Positions 42,311 through 53,332 of a stretch of DNA of 64,000 bases are shown here, one piece after another. Numbering within the stretch: the first letter of the stretch is position 1; each line of letters opens with the position of its first letter. The notes below the pieces were generated by a model. The model was not told where the DNA came from, ran no database searches, and worked only from the letters and a program-made list of their open reading frames with translations. Origin of the DNA: Thecaphora thlaspeos (taxonomy: Eukaryota > Basidiomycota > Ustilaginomycetes > Urocystidales > Glomosporiaceae); the NCBI GenBank assembly GCA_900291925.1, contig UWYS01000016.1:434001-498000 (forward strand). The letters run 5' to 3'. Both the position numbers and the translations under genes were made by a program.

Positions 42311-44497
42311 CTACGATGCCCCATCCTGCTCGGCGTCGGCGTCGGCGTCGACGCGCGGATCCTCTCCATAATCGGCCGCCCACACTACTCCCCGTGCCGT
42401 GGCGATACACACCAACCCACTTTCCTCGTCCATTGCCACTTCCGTCAAGATGTCCGCCCTGCTCCCCTCGTATGCCACCCGACGCATCGGATGGCGTAGT
42501 GTCGATGTCGATACAGGCCACGGCGTGTTAATCCCGACCGCCGTCGCTGCCGCTGCCGATGGTGATGGTGATGGCGCGACGACGGGCAGGGAGACGTTGG
42601 GTGTCGGAAGGAGTGGCTGTAAGAGCGTATGTGTGTCCTTCCCGTCTTCGCCAGCGGTTGCGGCCGAGACACGGCAGCTCGAGTATCCCCTGACGCTACA
42701 GGTGGGAGGGACGCCTCCTAAGCTACTGAGCAGGATACCCCTTTTCCCGCTCGCACCGGCCGCAGCTCCGATTAGCCTCTCTCCCGTCAGGCTTTGTCGG
42801 CTGAAGATGGAAGGCGGGAAACGGTAAGGGAACTGCTTGTCGTTCTCGTCGCTTTCATCCTCGGAAGATCGAACTGCCGGATGGAACTCGAGATGCGTCA
42901 GACCACCAAGGTCGAGCGCGAACAACGCTAGCGGCGAATGTACTTCAACGTTGGTCGGAGCGCGGCGAGAAGAGAACGTGGCAGCCCGGACCTCGCCGAA
43001 GCTGACGCTGAGCAGCGGCTTGTTGCCCTCGAGGATGGGGAAGCGGTAGAGGGGAGCGGTCGGGCCGCTGCGCGCTTGCTGCTGCTGCTGCTGCGGGGAA
43101 GAGGATTGATTGTCTGAGCTCGTACGAGTGCCGCTCTCAAAGTTCGACGCCGTCAATGCTGCTATTGAGCCGCTGCTAATTGCCGACAACGACGACGAAG
43201 AGACGGAAGCAGAGGTAGAGACGAGGGATGTGGAGCGTGGATCTTCGATGCTCAGCAAGCTCGAAGAGGTCGTCATCAGTGCTGCCGCCGCCGCCGCTAT
43301 CTCGCGACCGCTGCTCTGTTGCCGCGCGCCATCGATGGCCTCCTTCTCGTGTTTGGTCGGGAGCGCAAAGAGCTCGACGACGCCGAGCCTGCCGACGGCG
43401 AGCAGATGGTGGTCGAATAGCTTGACGGCGGCTGTTGAGCTGCGATCGCTCCGCTCGATGCCGTCCCTCCATCCCGTCTTCCAGTCGAAGATGTGCAAGA
43501 GGCCGGTGTAGGTGCCGACAGCCACCTTGTCGCCGAGGATGGATACGCACTGGGTCCCGCACCACTGCGGCGGGTCGAGCGCGCCCCTGCAGTCCAAGAC
43601 GGTGGGCTTGGTGGTGAGGTCAAGGACGTAGACGAGGCAGCCTGCGGTGCTGTAGTAGGAGCCGACGGCGATGTGTATGCTGCGTCCATCTGGCGCGAGG
43701 AGGGCGTCGAGGGCGGTGACGTCGCCGCCCGTGTCAATCTCTGCGACGAGGTGCTCGAGCTTGCGGCGGCGAGGTGTCGAGGTGATGGGTGGCAGCGTCG
43801 CCTCGGTGGGCAGGGTCGCGATGGCTGCGCCTGTGCTTGCGTTGATGCTGGTGCTGCTGATGCTGCTGCTCCTGCTTGTCTTTGGCTTGGTTGGGTAGTC
43901 ATCATCAGCGCCGCCGCCGGAAGGGGAGCGGAACGGCGGAGGTGGACGGTTGAAGGAGGGAGCGGCAGGCTGCTGGGCGTCTCTGGAGGATGTAGCAGTT
44001 CTGAAGTCTGGCAAGGGCGCGGTGAGGTCCCATACGCGGACGAAGCCGTCGACTGCGCCGGTGATGAGCCATCGCTTGCGGGTGTAGCATGGAGCGGCTG
44101 GGGTTTGGGGGTGCGTGCGAGGTTGAAGTGGACCGAGTACGAGTTTGAGGCAGGTGATCCGGTCTATGTGAGCTCTTGTCCTGTAGCAGGTCCTTGGCTG
44201 TGCTGCTGAGGTGTTCCAGCGTTGCTGGAGGTGGAATGCATGTAGGAGTGAGGCTTCGAGTGCGGTGCGTTGATCGTGCTGAGTCGCGGTTGGGCTGCGA
44301 GGGGGCGGTGGTTGGAGGGGGATGGTTTGGGCTAGAAGTGCGGCGTGGTATTGCCAGAGGGAGAGGGTGGTGGTGGCGTCGTGTAGGGTCCTGCAGATTG
44401 TACGGAGGCAGAAGAGGTCGTGTGGGTCGAGGAGCCTACAGATTGCGAGGATGAGTTCCAAGGGGAGGCGCTGGAGGGCGCTGGCGGTGGAGGCCAT
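42311..44497 (-). CDS. F-box protein with WD40-like repeats
   Basis: A single exon of 728 residues. The N-terminus is a clear F-box (LQRLPLELILAICRLLDPHD, then LFCLRTICRTLHDATTTLSL) near residues 8-50, the part that would bind SKP1. WD40-like blades follow: WLITGAVDGFVRVWDL near 145-160, VTALDALLAPDGRSIHIAVG, CLVYVLDLTTKPTV, KVAVGTYTGLLHIFDWKTGW and HLLAVGRLGVVELFAL. Ser-rich and Gln-rich stretches (a run of about seven Q) interrupt the propeller. It is presumably a substrate receptor of an SCF ligase; the substrate is unknown. It is divergent from the IMPACT-domain gene. Confidence 0.85.
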   Translation of the reverse strand: MASTASALQRLPLELILAICRLLDPHDLFCLRTICRTLHDATTTLSLWQYHAALLAQTIPLQPPPPRSPTATQHDQRTALEASLLHAFHLQQRWNTSAAQPRTCYRTRAHIDRITCLKLVLGPLQPRTHPQTPAAPCYTRKRWLITGAVDGFVRVWDLTAPLPDFRTATSSRDAQQPAAPSFNRPPPPFRSPSGGGADDDYPTKPKTSRSSSISSTSINASTGAAIATLPTEATLPPITSTPRRRKLEHLVAEIDTGGDVTALDALLAPDGRSIHIAVGSYYSTAGCLVYVLDLTTKPTVLDCRGALDPPQWCGTQCVSILGDKVAVGTYTGLLHIFDWKTGWRDGIERSDRSSTAAVKLFDHHLLAVGRLGVVELFALPTKHEKEAIDGARQQSSGREIAAAAAALMTTSSSLLSIEDPRSTSLVSTSASVSSSSLSAISSGSIAALTASNFESGTRTSSDNQSSSPQQQQQQARSGPTAPLYRFPILEGNKPLLSVSFGEVRAATFSSRRAPTNVEVHSPLALFALDLGGLTHLEFHPAVRSSEDESDENDKQFPYRFPPSIFSRQSLTGERLIGAAAGASGKRGILLSSLGGVPPTCSVRGYSSCRVSAATAGEDGKDTHTLLQPLLPTPNVSLPVVAPSPSPSAAAATAVGINTPWPVSTSTLRHPMRRVAYEGSRADILTEVAMDEESGLVCIATARGVVWAADYGEDPRVDADADAEQDGAS

Positions 44498-44888
44498 GGT
44501 GGGGGCAAGGCAGGAGGTTGCTGCTGCGATGGTGAGTACGTGCTAAATTGGGGATGCGGGGACGGTTTGGCGTGGTGGTGGTGGTGGTGGTGGTGGTGGC
44601 GGTGGTCAAGGCTCAAGCTCAAGCTCAAGCTCAAGCTCAGGTTCAAGCTCAGGCTCAAGCTCAAGCTCAAGCTCAAGCTCAAGCTCAGGCTCATAGGCTC
44701 AAGCGGTCGGCCTTTTCCCGTGTGCGCCGCCGCAGCGTCGCACAGGCCAACCTCCACTTGGGCGCACCCCTTTCCATGCACGTTCCAACTCTCTTGTCGC
44801 CACCACCACCACCACCACCACCATCCCATCCGCCATCCTGCCGCCAGTCGCTTCGCTTCGCATAGTCATCATCCATCACCCACCAGTC
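44498..44888. promoter_or_regulatory. Divergent promoter between the F-box and IMPACT-domain genes
   Basis: The 391 bp are dominated by simple repeats: (GGT)n at 44572-44604, (CTCAAG)n at about 44605-44705 and (CCA)n at 44801-44824 close to the plus-strand ATG. Confidence 0.6.
44605..44705. repeat. (CTCAAG)n hexanucleotide repeat
   Basis: About fifteen near-perfect hexamers CTCAAG/CTCAGG lie in the bidirectional promoter. The same hexamer, on the opposite strand, recurs at 58995-59023. Confidence 0.9.
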
Positions 44889-45115
44889 ATGCTACCACGC
44901 ACACGCTCAGCAGCAGCTTCAAAAGCAACAGCAGACACACAGTCCCACGATGACCGCTCGCACGCCTCACCACCACAGCATCAAGACGAATGGACACCAC
45001 AGCAAACAACAACGAACAAGAATAGTCGCAACACGCGTCTCCATCGCGACCGCAACCGCACCATCGGCCTGCACGACCACAATGACGTCTCCGTCTCCGC
45101 CTCCGCCTCCGCCGC

Positions 45116-45151
<36 letters not shown>

Positions 45152-46850
45152 AGACCCAACCGACTCGGATGCAGACGTACAAGATGACCTCATCGATCAC
45201 ATCCGCGCCGCAAACAAAGCGGCAAACCGCAACGGCCAGGGGAAAAAGAGGAAGAAAGACCCATCCGCATCCGCATCTAACGTCAAAGCCTCGGTCACAC
45301 AGGCACCTCGCAAGAGGCAAATAGCCACATCCAACGCAAAGGCAGACGGCAGGCGCAGCAGCGCCCCCGCCCACAGCAACGATGCAGTCGACAGCCAGGA
45401 GGACTCCGACTCCGACTCTGACGCAGAGCGGCTGCAGGCCCTCGTCGAAGCAGAAGCAGCTTGGGCCAACGTTCGATCCCGACAGGCAGCCCAAGGCTCA
45501 GCTGTCACGCCTGCCACGCCTGCCACGCCTGCCGCACCGCAACCTCCGTCGATGGGCAACGCCACCCCGCGCTCCCTCACCTCCTGGCTGGGCGTCGGCC
45601 CCTCTCCCTCGAGCTCCGCCTCGGAACTCTCGTCGCTCCCCTGGCCCACCACTTGTCCCTCTGCACAGATCGTCGACCGCTCCTCTCTCTTCATCGGCTA
45701 CGTCTACCCGCTCCTCACCACTTCGCCTGCCTACATCTCCACCCTCCTCTCGCACCTCACCCGTCTTGTCCATCCCACCGTACCCGTCTCTCAGCTCCCA
45801 CCACACTTTGCAAACGCCCCGCCCAACAAGCGCGGTTCGTCGCACGACATGTACGCCTACCGCGTGCTCACGCTCAAACGAGGGCGCAACGGTCTTACGG
45901 GTCCAGACGACTTTTCGTTGCACGAGGATAAGGAGGATGACGGTGAAAAGTGGGGAGGCGATCGGGTCCTCAAAGTCGCGAAGGAGCAAGGGGCGAGCGA
46001 CGTGCTGGTAGTCGTCAGCAGGTGGTACGGCGGCGAGATGCTGGGTCCCGTCCGCTTCGAGCATATCGAGAATGCGGCGAGACGCGCGTTGGAGAAACAC
46101 GTAGAGGATCAGATGATGGAACATACAAGGGTGGAACTGGTCTCGCTCGATGCCAAGATCGAGACGTTGAGGGGCAAGATCGTCGTCATCGAGGGTGGGG
46201 AGAAGCCGATGCGGACCGAGCACGGACAGGGAGAAGACAAGTATCCCAACCTCGACGCTGTCAAAGCGGATAGACTACTGCTGGCGCGCAAGAGGACGAT
46301 ACAGGTGTTGGAGACAAAGCTGCAACATCTACGAAGGGTACAAGACGAGGGGATGACGGAAGGAGGAGAGGACGTCGAGATGTCTCGCCCATTGTCGATC
46401 AACGACGATGACGGCGCGACGGACGAGCAACAAGATATCGAAGCATTACTGGAAGAGGCGGGATCTTCCGTTCCTACCAGACCCACCATCGTCGACGATA
46501 CCACGACCATCGACGCAGCTTCACCAACCCCTCCCCTCTTGAAAGGAAACAATGACGATACTTTGACCTCAAATTCACCACCTATTAAATCTGATACCAC
46601 TCTATCACCCTCGATCGTTCCATACATCAAACCGGATCCCTCGGTCAAAGACGAATCATACGATCTAGAACTAGAAAGCGACAAATCAATCACGGATGCA
46701 GAACGACCACTTTCTTCATCCTCACCGGAAGTTGACAAAGTGAAGAATGAAGAGAACGATGGGATTACAGCATACGGAGAAGAACGACAAGATGAGGAAG
46801 AAGATGACGAGGAAGCAGGAGAGGATTTGGAAGGATGGGATCAGTTGTGA
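44889..46850 (+). CDS. IMPACT/YIH1-family (UPF0029) domain protein without RWD domain
   Basis: A single exon of 653 residues. Residues 1-255 are low complexity, with poly-Ala encoded by a (GCC)n run (about 45100-45140), acidic runs and basic KKRKKD clusters. The IMPACT_N domain spans about 255-405: DRSSLFIGYVYPL, HDMYAYRVLTLKR, LHEDKEDDGEKWGGDRVL and VLVVVSRWYGGEMLGPVRFE. A predicted coiled coil (LLLARKRTIQVLETKLQHLR) and a Ser/Asp/Glu-rich tail follow. Yih1/IMPACT have an N-terminal RWD domain that competes for GCN1; none is visible here, so a Gcn2-regulating role is uncertain. The last 300 bp are notably A+T-richer than the rest. Confidence 0.82.
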
Positions 46851-47228
46851 AATCCACCTCGAGCGGTACGCAGATGTAGAGGACTTCGGTGGAAAAAGTA
46901 AGGAATGTCTCGGCCCTGGTCACTCTGATGATCTTGGCTCTTGTCGATAGTCGGTCAAGACGTTCTCGCTGCGCACTGCCAAGACCGGCTCTACGTCGAG
47001 GTTGGACGGCGGGTCATCCATAGGTTGAGAAGGTGAGTCGGAAACGACAAAGGTTGAACAAGATCGCACCCGACAATTCGCACTACGGCCTGCGAGTCGG
47101 AACATGATCTGGTGTTCGTTGTATATCTGTCGAACTTCGTCCTCAACCTCCATCTATGGATGTCAAGACAGCTAGCTGCCAGTTCTCCCCATTCCCTTTT
47201 CCCTCCTTGCCTCCCGTCGTACCCAACT
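46851..47228. other. Convergent 3' interval, IMPACT-domain gene / VHC1
   Basis: The 378 bp between stop codons show no gene or structured element. Confidence 0.5.
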
Positions 47229-50200
47229 CTAAAGGCTCATGGTCATGGTCAACGTCTTGGCGTGGACGCCCAGTACGGGCGGACCGCCGCTAAACAGACT
47301 TTCCAGCTGCTCGAGGTAGCGCAGGCTCTTGAGTTCGTCCTGCGAGGTGCCCGCTTCCGGCGCTGGAAGCGCAGTGAGCACCACCGAGGTCGCTGCCGAT
47401 GAGTTGGAGCGGATCAGCTCACTGTGCGTGTCGAAAAAACGAGGATCAAGGATAGCGAACGGTGGGTTTAGTTTCGACGGCGCGGGGAGGACAGGAGCGA
47501 GGAGGCGAGGGCATCGACTCACTTCAGGATCAGGTACTGCGCCTTGTTCGGCAGCTCGTTGAAGGAAATCTTGATGCCTTCGTTGGCCGCAGAGACGCCA
47601 GGGATGGGCGCAGAGGCGTGGCGCTGCGACGGGCCCGCTCGGCGCGACTGTGCCGCCCTACGAGCGGCCGACGACGAAGATGGTGCAGGACTGCTGCTCA
47701 GCAGCTCCTCGGTCCGAGCGCAACCATGCGCAGAGGAGCTCGAGCTCGATGCTCTTCGGCTGTTCCCGCTCGCCTTCCTGGCTCGAGACTTGGAGATGGG
47801 CCTGTCACGTGCCCTCTTTGGCAACGAAGAGCTGGGTTCGCCTGGCTCGGCGTCGCTCGGGCTGCACGAGCTGCTCGATCGCGAGAGGACCGACCCTTCG
47901 GCGACGCTGCTGATGCTCGAGCGCCTGGACGCGCCGTCGGGGACGTCGAGCTGGCCGCCTTGTCGCTCTCGTAGCTGCCCCTGCACCCTGGCGCGGTCCG
48001 AAGGCTTGAGCGTGCTATCTTGGTCCTCCGATCCGTCGGAGCCGCGTGCCGGGTGGCCAGCGGTAGCGACGGATGTGAGCGGTGACAGCTGCGCCTCGTC
48101 GCGCGACAGCGAGGCTCGCGGCGTGTCGCTCGAGTCGGTCGAGACGACCGTTGACGCAACCGAAGCGTAGGCGGGATCGAAAGCGCCCGCTGCGCTCGCA
48201 TCAGCGACGACCGTAGAGGCACCCTTGACGCTGGCGGGCGTAGCAGTGCGCTGCGACGAGCCGAGTGAGCCGTATCCGCCGGCGCGACCGACGGTGGCAT
48301 CGGTACTGGTGCTGGTTGACAGGAGCGGGCGGCTGATAGGATCGTCGGGCAGGCCGGCAGAGCCTCCCAGCGAGTAGGCACGAGGCCTCCTCGACGCTCC
48401 GTACCCCTTCCGAGGCGTTCCTACGGTGACCGTCGACGAGCGGCGCAGGCCCAGGCCAGTGCCCGAGCGCGAGCCGCCGAGCCAGTCGTCGTCCTCGGAG
48501 AGCAGCGCCAGCTCGTCTTCAAAGTCCGAATCGTCGCTGTAGTCGGTGTCGTCGGTGTCGCTCTCGGCGTCGAGGCGGCGGGCGCGCGGGTGAGCGAGGC
48601 CGAGGCGGATGTTTTGCTTGTGGAAGGCGAGGTGCTCGGCGGGCAAGCTGACGCCCAGCATCCGCTGCTCCTTTGTCGTCTGCTTGCGCGACTCGGGTCC
48701 AGGCGACGGGATCGCCTGCGCCGAAGGCTGCGAGGCCCGCTTGGCCGCTGCCTTGGCGCGCTTCTCCTGCTCCCTGCGCAGTTGCTTCAACGCCTCCCAC
48801 CACGGATCGCCGCGGAGCGCGGCCTCGATGTCATCGAAGATGGGCTTCTGGCCGAGCACGATGGCCTGGTAGGTGGTGACGCTAGCGTCTGAGAGGCAAA
48901 AGACGCGGAGCGACGCCGGAATGCGGAGATTGTCGAGCAGCGACCGGATGCGCTTCCGCTCATCCTCGACCTCGTCCGGATGCTCGACGAAGACCGAGAC
49001 GCGCAACTTGTGCGATTTCCATGTTCCCGTCAAGCTGAGGATGGTGCCGAGGTGGAGGACCATGGTGTACGTGTCCCAGGCGTGGTCGTTGCCATCGTCG
49101 TCGCCGCTGGCGATCTGGATCGGCCAGAGGTCGATGTACTGGTCGGCGGATGGCTTGTCGTACTTTGTCGTCGCCGAGGGACCGGGCAGCTGCATGGCGT
49201 CGAAGCCGTAGGCAATAGCGAGCGCCTTGTTGAGCGCGAGCGCGTCCTCCATGATGCCGACGTAGGTCGTCGGCCTGATCGGTGTCTCTTTGCGCACGCC
49301 GTCGGTGGGGAGGCTGCCGATGTCGATCACCTGGTGCGGCCGGTGTGGCCAGCTGATGCCGCGGATCGTGATCTCGCTGCCGTCGCGCTGGTGCATCGAG
49401 GGGGACGCCCCGTTAGAAGACGGTCCCACCGACGAGGAGGCCGACGACGGGACCGGCCCGCGCGCCACCTTGGCCGGGTGCTGCATGTCGCTCGGGTAAC
49501 CCATCACAACGATGTTGGGGCGCATCCCGCCGAGGCCGCACGAGAGGATTAGATTGCGCGCCCCCTCGCGCTCGTCGTTGGCGATGACGACGTCGACGAA
49601 CGACTTGATCCCGGTGAGGTCGACAAGCTTGAGCCAGGCCACCTGCTGCTTGTGGAGCTCGGCGAGGCACTGGGTGAACTCGCCCTTGAGCACGTGGCCC
49701 AGCACGTAGAGCGCGCCCTTCTTGAGCGAATTGCAAAAGATGATGAGGTTCCACTCGGTGCGCGGGTTGTTGGCGAGCAGGAGGATCTGCGGACGCCAGT
49801 ACTTGACATGGCCTTTGCGCTCGTCGAGGCGGAGCAGGTACTTGCGGACAAAGTGGTAGGTCAGGTTGCGCGTTACGTCGCCCCACGGCTTGGGCGGCGA
49901 GAAGAAGTGGATCGCGACGAAGAGGAAGATGGCGACCACGATGCACGCGATGGCCGCGAGCGGGTCGGTGAAGAACATGGCGCCAAAGCAGCTGAGCGCG
50001 CCGCCGCCCGCGGTCCAGATGTTCCAGTACTTGAAGGATGGCCGGAACGAGGGAGCGCCGCCGGCCTTGAGCGCGCACGTCGCAAAGCTCAACGTGCCGA
50101 AGGTCAGCAGCGTCGTCATCGTGACGAGCTGGGCGATGGTGTTGACCGAGTCAACAAAGAGGATCAGCTGGCAGAGGAGGTAAGTGACGAGCACGGCGTA

Positions 50201-52102
50201 GGTCGGCGTGTCGCTAGCCTCGGTCCCCTGGGCAAAGATGTCGAGGATGGGAAGGAGGTTGTCGCGCGCGATGGCCTGGAGTACCTTGCCGCACGCCATC
50301 ACGCCCATCAGCGCCGAGAAGGCGGTCGAGGCGAGCGCGCCAAACGTGATGACCTGCGGACTCAGCGCGACGTCCGAGACGATCCCGACGTCGACGTAGA
50401 ACGACTCGCGCTCGATGGTCGCCGCAAAGACGACGAAGCTCATCGCGTAGACGATGAAGGTGAAGACGAGCGAGTAGTTTGTCCCCTTGGGGATGCTTTT
50501 GCTCGGCTTGCGCAGGTCGCCCGACATCGATGCGCCCGCCAGGATGCCCGTGACGGCGGGGAAGAGCACGCCAAAGACCGACTGCCAGCTCTCCTTGTCC
50601 GTCCCCGTCCCCGACCCGGCGGCGCCAGAGGTGAAGCGCGGCAGCAGGTTCTGCTGCAGCGTCTGGAGCGACCAGCCGGTGTAGTAGGCGCCGCGCTCGT
50701 CGTCGATGAACGGAGGCACGGCGAGCGACGAGACGGGGATGCTGACGATGGCGACGCCGAGGATAACGGCGAGGGCGAGCGTGGCGCGCGCAAAGAGCTT
50801 CGAGCCAACGAGGCAGACGACGGCGCTCAGCAGCAGGACGACGGAGCCGTAGAAGAACGAGTACCAGGGGCCCTCGGGAACGAAGCCACCCGGCCCGCGG
50901 CTCTCGCCAAACGCATCGGTGAGGCTCTCGACGAAGCCGAGCACGTTCATGGCGGCGTTGAGCGCCTGGCCGGCGAAAAAGATGAGGCCGATCGAGCCGC
51001 CGAACTCGGGACCAAGCGAGCGCGAGATGAGGTAGTAGGCGCCACCACCGCGGACCTGGCCGTTTGTGCTGATGGCATTGAGGCTCATGGCGGTGAAGGT
51101 GTCGATGGTGTAGCTGACGAGGAGCAGCAAGAGGGCTCCAAGCAGGCCCGCCTGCCCGAGGACGAAGCCGAAGCGGAGGAAGAGGATGATGCCGAGGATG
51201 TTGAGGCTGACCGGCATGAAGACGCCGTCCCAGGTGCCAAGCTTGCGCGGCGCCATCTCGGCCGGGCTAATCATGCCGGAGCTCCTGGAGCGATAGACCT
51301 GGTGCGACGGTAGCGGCGGGTCGGCGAAGCCGCTGTTGGAGCGGGTCGGACGCTGCTTGCTGTGGTGGCTGGCCGGGTGGCCGTCCTCGCCGGGGCCGGC
51401 CGACTTGTCGGAGAACGAGACGCCCTTTGCGTGGGTGGGGTTCTTGCGCGCCGTCAGCGTGGCGTCGCGGGAGCCGGCCGCGCCGCCACTGCCGCTGTTG
51501 CCGCCGTCTTCACTGAGGCGGCTCGACGATGCCTCTGCCTCTGCCTCTTCCTCTGCCTCTGCGCCTGCGCCTGTGCCTGTGCCTGTGCCTGTGCCTACTA
51601 ACGAGTCGAAGGGAGAGGGGCCCTGGAGCCGTCCGCTGTCGAGGTCGAGGCGGTAGGAGCTGTGCCGCTGGTAGCCATTGATGGCGTCAGCGGAGCGCTG
51701 TGCGTTGGACCAAGAGCCTGCGAGGTAGTCTGCGCCCTCGAGCTGGTCCGATTGGGAGAGATCGTGCACGCTGCCAGCAGCGACGCTCCTGGGCCTCGAG
51801 GGGGCGGCCGGGGGAAAGTCGGGGCTGTTGCGGCGCGAGTAGGCGCCGTTGTTGGACGGAGTATGTGGTGCATGCGAGTCGCTGCTGAGGCCATCGGGCG
51901 CTCCGAGACCGGGGTCGCTCACCTCTCTCCTTCTGCGACCGGCCAGGGCCGAGGATGCCTGCGGCTGATCGCCGGCATCGGCGGCGACGGACTCGCCCAC
52001 CGCATCAACTCCGATGCCATCTTCGTCGAGCGGCTGCCTCCGGAGCAGCTGGTGCTGAAGCGAGTCAAAGTCCTTGGAGGTGCGAGAGACAAAGTGCGAC
52101 AT
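47229..52102 (-). CDS. VHC1: Vacuolar cation-chloride cotransporter, VHC1 type (SLC12 family)
   Basis: Exons 52102-47523 and 47421-47229 encode 1590 residues; the 101-bp intron restores LILNELIRSNSS. The first 280 residues are disordered. The transport core (about 285-740) opens with KLGTWDGVFMPVSLNILGII and includes AISTNGQVRGGGAYYLISRS, the SLC12 hallmark, and GASMSGDLRKPSKSIPKGTN. The cytosolic C-terminal domain runs from about 740 to the end, closing with EQLESLFSGGPPVLGVHAKT. Yeast Vhc1 moves K+ and Cl- across the vacuole membrane. A Ser/Ala-rich insert of about 350 residues near 1190-1510 makes this protein some 470 residues longer than the yeast one. The ATG at 52102 (MSHFVSR) is the first in frame. 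Confidence 0.92.
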
Positions 52103-52862
52103 CTTCGAGAGAGCAGTCGTCGACGACAAGGACGCGCGGCTTCCTTCCGAAGACTGCTACCACTGCTGGCAATAAGCGCGCGCTTGGCTCTGACTGGTGG
52201 GCTTGAGTGTACTGGCAGGCAGGGCGACGCAGAGCATGACCTCGGAAGCGCTCCGACCGTGTATGCTTGGCTTGACGGTTAAATGGAGAGGCGATGGCTG
52301 TACGGAGAAGGCGCCGAAGAGAAAGCACCGGACTGGGCGCCAAACGGCGAGGCTGGTTGCGAAGTCGGCCTGCGACGGAAGGCGTCGAGCCCGTGCTCAC
52401 CTTCGCTCACACGGTCAAGGAAGGTCGATGGTGTGGGAGAGAAGTGAGACGGGGGTCTGCTTTGCCGCTAGCTGCTTGCTTGGTGGGTGGAGGGAGGGTG
52501 GCGAGGTCATGAGGGCGTGTCTCGGGTTGGGGCGTAGGGCGTGTTGGGCGGTGCGCTCGCCCGTCTCGCCAGGGGAAGCGCCTCTGGAGGTGAGGGCTCG
52601 GACCCGCTGCACGTCGCTTGCTCAGTGCACTCGACCCCTCACAGAACTCGTCAGCAACATGCTCCACAGCTTCGCCGCCTCTCTGCAGACGGCTGGTGGG
52701 GAGCACGCGGCCAACGTTGCTGCGGCCATGCACCTCAGACCAACGCTCCAGCCTGTCTCGAAAGAGGGAAGAGGGTCGGGCATCCGCCCCTGTCTCGTTG
52801 TTGCCCCGTTTGCGCGACCTTGAGCCCTTCTTGGCCCGGCGTCGCACAGACGGCTGCAATGG

Positions 52863-52894
<32 letters not shown>

Positions 52895-53332
52895 CCGGCC
52901 GGCCGCATCGTCACCAGCCTCGTCGAATCTCTGCGAAGGGGTTCGCTGTATTCAAGCTTTCCTGACGCTTCTCGACAAGGATCAAGTCCGAGCTATCGCG
53001 GCACGGACCGCGCGCGGTTGTCCCGTGGGCGCCGCAACGCGAGGGGCGCGAGCGTGTGGAGCCGAGACAGGGCGGAGGCAGGGCGGAGGGCGGTCCCTCC
53101 GACCGCGCCTCCTGCCCCTTCTTAATCTTGATTCTTTTTCTCCTTGACCCTCTCGCTGCTTCCCGCTCTTATCTCAACCTCCCGATCTCGGTCACACGTT
53201 CTCTCTCGTAGTCTGGCCTGTTGCAGCTGTTCAGGGCGGTACGCTGTCCGCAGCTACCCGAAGCGTCGACCGCAAGCGCGCGCCACCCTTGCACCCTCAC
53301 CTTCACTCCCACTCTCGCCCATCGCGCGCGCC
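52103..53332. other. Divergent promoter region, VHC1 / ARP8
   Basis: The 1.2-kb interval between two start codons contains a (CCTG)n microsatellite at 52863-52897 that runs into a CCGGCCGGCCGC palindrome, and a T/C-rich leader before ARP8. No gene was recognised. Confidence 0.5.
52863..52897. repeat. (CCTG)n microsatellite
   Basis: Eight to nine CCTG tetramers end in CCGGCCGGCCGC, which is self-complementary. Confidence 0.9.

Noticed and set aside
49652..51313. Plus-strand frame of 553 codons
   Set aside because: Antisense shadow of the VHC1 transporter core, rich in Arg/Glu/Asp, with no family resemblance.
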